A stretch of DNA of 6,440 nt, from the NCBI GenBank assembly GCA_013001485.1, contig JABDMN010000037.1:1-6440 (forward strand), written 5' to 3'. Position numbers and translations under genes: made by a program. Shown here piece by piece: positions 5,568 to 6,440 of this stretch. Source of the DNA: Acidimicrobiia bacterium. Its GTDB lineage: Bacteria; Actinomycetota; Acidimicrobiia; Spongiisociales; UBA5794. Position 1 is the first letter of the stretch. The number at the start of each line of letters is the position of its first letter. Below the pieces are notes generated by a model. The model was not told the origin of the DNA and ran no database searches. It saw only the letters and a list, made by a program, of their open reading frames with translations.

Positions 5568-6335
5568 ATGGTCAATGCCCACGCCGGGGCGATGCCCCGC
5601 ATCTTGCTTGTCGAGGACAACCCGCTGCATGTGCGGCTGGTTCGCTCGATGCTGCAGGACGAGTGGGCGCTCACCGACGACCTCCATCGCGTGGTATCGC
5701 TGACCGAGGGCCTCAAATACCTCAGCTCGACCGAAGTCGACTGCGTTCTCCTCGACCTGATGCTTCCCGATGCCTCCGGTCTCGAGGCTCTCGTCGCGAT
5801 TCGTGACGCATTCCCCGATGTCCCGATCGTTGTCCTCTCCGCTCATGAGGATGAGGAGATGGCGGCTTCGGCCATTCGCGGCGGGGCCCAGGACTACCTG
5901 GTCAAGGGCTCAGTTGACGCTGCGGGGTTGGTCCGGGCAATCCGTTATGCGCTGGTGCGCAACGACGAAACAGAGATACCCGAGGACGCCGACGCTGCGG
6001 TCGTGCTTACTGACCCGCACGGCACGATATTGCAGGCCGACCAGGGTGCAGATGGACTTCTCGGCCTCGACCTCGGCCAACTCGTCGGCACTGACCTTCC
6101 GCAGTACATCGACGCCGAACACGTGCGTCGCTTCGCTCTTGCGCTCTCCGCAGGTGGCGCGGTGACGGCACGGATGCGCAAGGTCGATGGCTCCCGCATC
6201 GACGCGGTCTGTGTCATCACGGCTCTTCGAGACGGACACGGCCGCCACACAGGATCCGTGGTTCGGGTCACAGAGATCTCCGCAGCCGAGATGACCGACG
6301 CCGAGTCGGTAGCAGTAGCCGCCGGCTGGCAATAG
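5568..6335 (+). CDS. Response regulator, REC plus PAS-like domain, no DNA-binding output
   Basis: A 255-residue cytoplasmic signalling protein. Residues 10-130 form a complete receiver domain: the acidic pair Glu16-Asp17 (LLVEDN), phospho-acceptor Asp63 (VLLDLMLPDASG), Ser91 at the switch Ser/Thr position (VVLSAH) and Lys113 (DYLVKG). Residues about 142-240 look like a PAS domain: AVVLTDPHGTILQADQGADGLLGLDLGQLVGTDLPQYID, then RMRKVDGSRIDAVCVITALRDGHGRHTGSVVRVTEI. No helix-turn-helix, GGDEF, EAL or kinase domain follows, so output must come from protein contacts or a partner outside the window. ATG 5568 is preferred for its GAGGGAG; ATG 5592 would give the more typical MPRILLVEDN start and remove eight residues. 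No kinase is in the window. An inverted repeat covers its ribosome-binding site, hinting at post-transcriptional control. REC is certain; PAS is likely from sequence pattern. Confidence 0.9.
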   Translation: MVNAHAGAMPRILLVEDNPLHVRLVRSMLQDEWALTDDLHRVVSLTEGLKYLSSTEVDCVLLDLMLPDASGLEALVAIRDAFPDVPIVVLSAHEDEEMAASAIRGGAQDYLVKGSVDAAGLVRAIRYALVRNDETEIPEDADAAVVLTDPHGTILQADQGADGLLGLDLGQLVGTDLPQYIDAEHVRRFALALSAGGAVTARMRKVDGSRIDAVCVITALRDGHGRHTGSVVRVTEISAAEMTDAESVAVAAGWQ

Positions 6336-6337
6336 GC

Positions 6338-6389
6338 CCGGCTTTGCCGGGGCTGCCGGTCCCTCGGCTCCGCCGAGGCTGCCGGTCCC
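6338..6389. repeat. Two tandem copies of a 26-bp hairpin-forming unit
   Basis: Unit A (6338-6363) and unit B (6364-6389) match at 22 of 26 positions and share GGCTGCCGGTCCC at the right end. Each contains a tight hairpin: CCCGGC-TTT-GCCGGG (6337-6351) and CCTCGGC-TCC-GCCGAGG (6362-6378). Two differences fall in the loop; the other two are a paired C-G to T-A change that keeps the stem. The first hairpin begins 2 nt after the response-regulator stop and could also help end its transcript, although no T run follows. Confidence 0.75.
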
Positions 6390-6390
6390 C

Positions 6391-6416
6391 GGTCTCCAGC
6401 TGCCGGCAAAGCCGAG
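6391..6416. repeat. Degenerate inverted-orientation copy of the hairpin unit
   Basis: CCGGCAAAGCC (6403-6413) is the exact reverse complement of GGCTTTGCCGG (6340-6350) in unit A, and the segment read on the minus strand begins CTCGGCTTTGCCGG much like the start of units A and B. It may pair over long range with unit A or be an inverted member of the same repeat family. Confidence 0.5.
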
Positions 6417-6440
6417 TCCCTGGTCCCTAGTCCCTAGTCC
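6416..6440. repeat. 7-bp tandem repeat GTCCCTA running off the window
   Basis: Three full heptamers, GTCCCTG, GTCCCTA and GTCCCTA, followed by GTCC up to the last base. The array continues outside the window to an unknown extent. No coding sequence overlaps it. Confidence 0.8.

Noticed and set aside
6338..6440. Terminal repeat block as a CRISPR array
   Set aside because: The 26-bp units are directly adjacent with no spacers, one copy is inverted, and no cas gene is present.

Overview
The window is GC-rich, densely packed bacterial DNA that reads like an actinobacterium. Three things point there: an F420-type luciferase-like oxidoreductase, a Nif3 / coiled-coil zinc-ribbon gene pair of the kind seen in Mycobacterium, and several genes with a TANNNT -10 hexamer only 6-8 nt before the start codon and no Shine-Dalgarno, the pattern of leaderless actinobacterial transcripts. 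An uncultured Acidimicrobiia-like lineage would fit, but the sequence does not prove it. Nine protein genes cover almost everything; no rRNA, tRNA, CRISPR array, transposase or integrase was seen.

Layout. (1) Positions 1-2240, plus strand: a tightly packed run of a Nif3-family protein (5' end outside the window), a coiled-coil zinc-ribbon protein (1-nt overlap) and a YdjM-like membrane protein (0-nt gap), probably one operon. (2) 2200-2930, minus strand: two half-length TauE/SafE permease genes overlapping by 1 nt; the second ends inside the 3' end of the YdjM-like gene. (3) 3019-3684, plus: a small lipoprotein divergent from the permease pair. (4) 3674-4666, minus: an FGD-like F420-dependent oxidoreductase, convergent with and overlapping the lipoprotein by 11 nt. 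(5) 4766-5455, plus: an aquaporin/glycerol-facilitator-family channel, followed by a likely terminator. (6) 5568-6335, plus: a response regulator with REC plus PAS-like domains and no DNA-binding domain, preceded by an inverted repeat that covers its ribosome-binding site. (7) 6336-6440: a non-coding block of hairpin-forming repeats and a 7-bp tandem repeat that runs off the window.

Apart from the first operon and the permease pair, the genes look like independent housekeeping or accessory transcription units; I see no convincing defence system, biosynthetic cluster or mobile element. The most notable signals are the terminal repeat block (a 26-bp unit whose two copies differ by a compensatory stem change), the possible Shine-Dalgarno-sequestering hairpin before the response regulator, the split TauE/SafE transporter and the unusual predicted selectivity filter (W-N-A-R) of the aquaporin.
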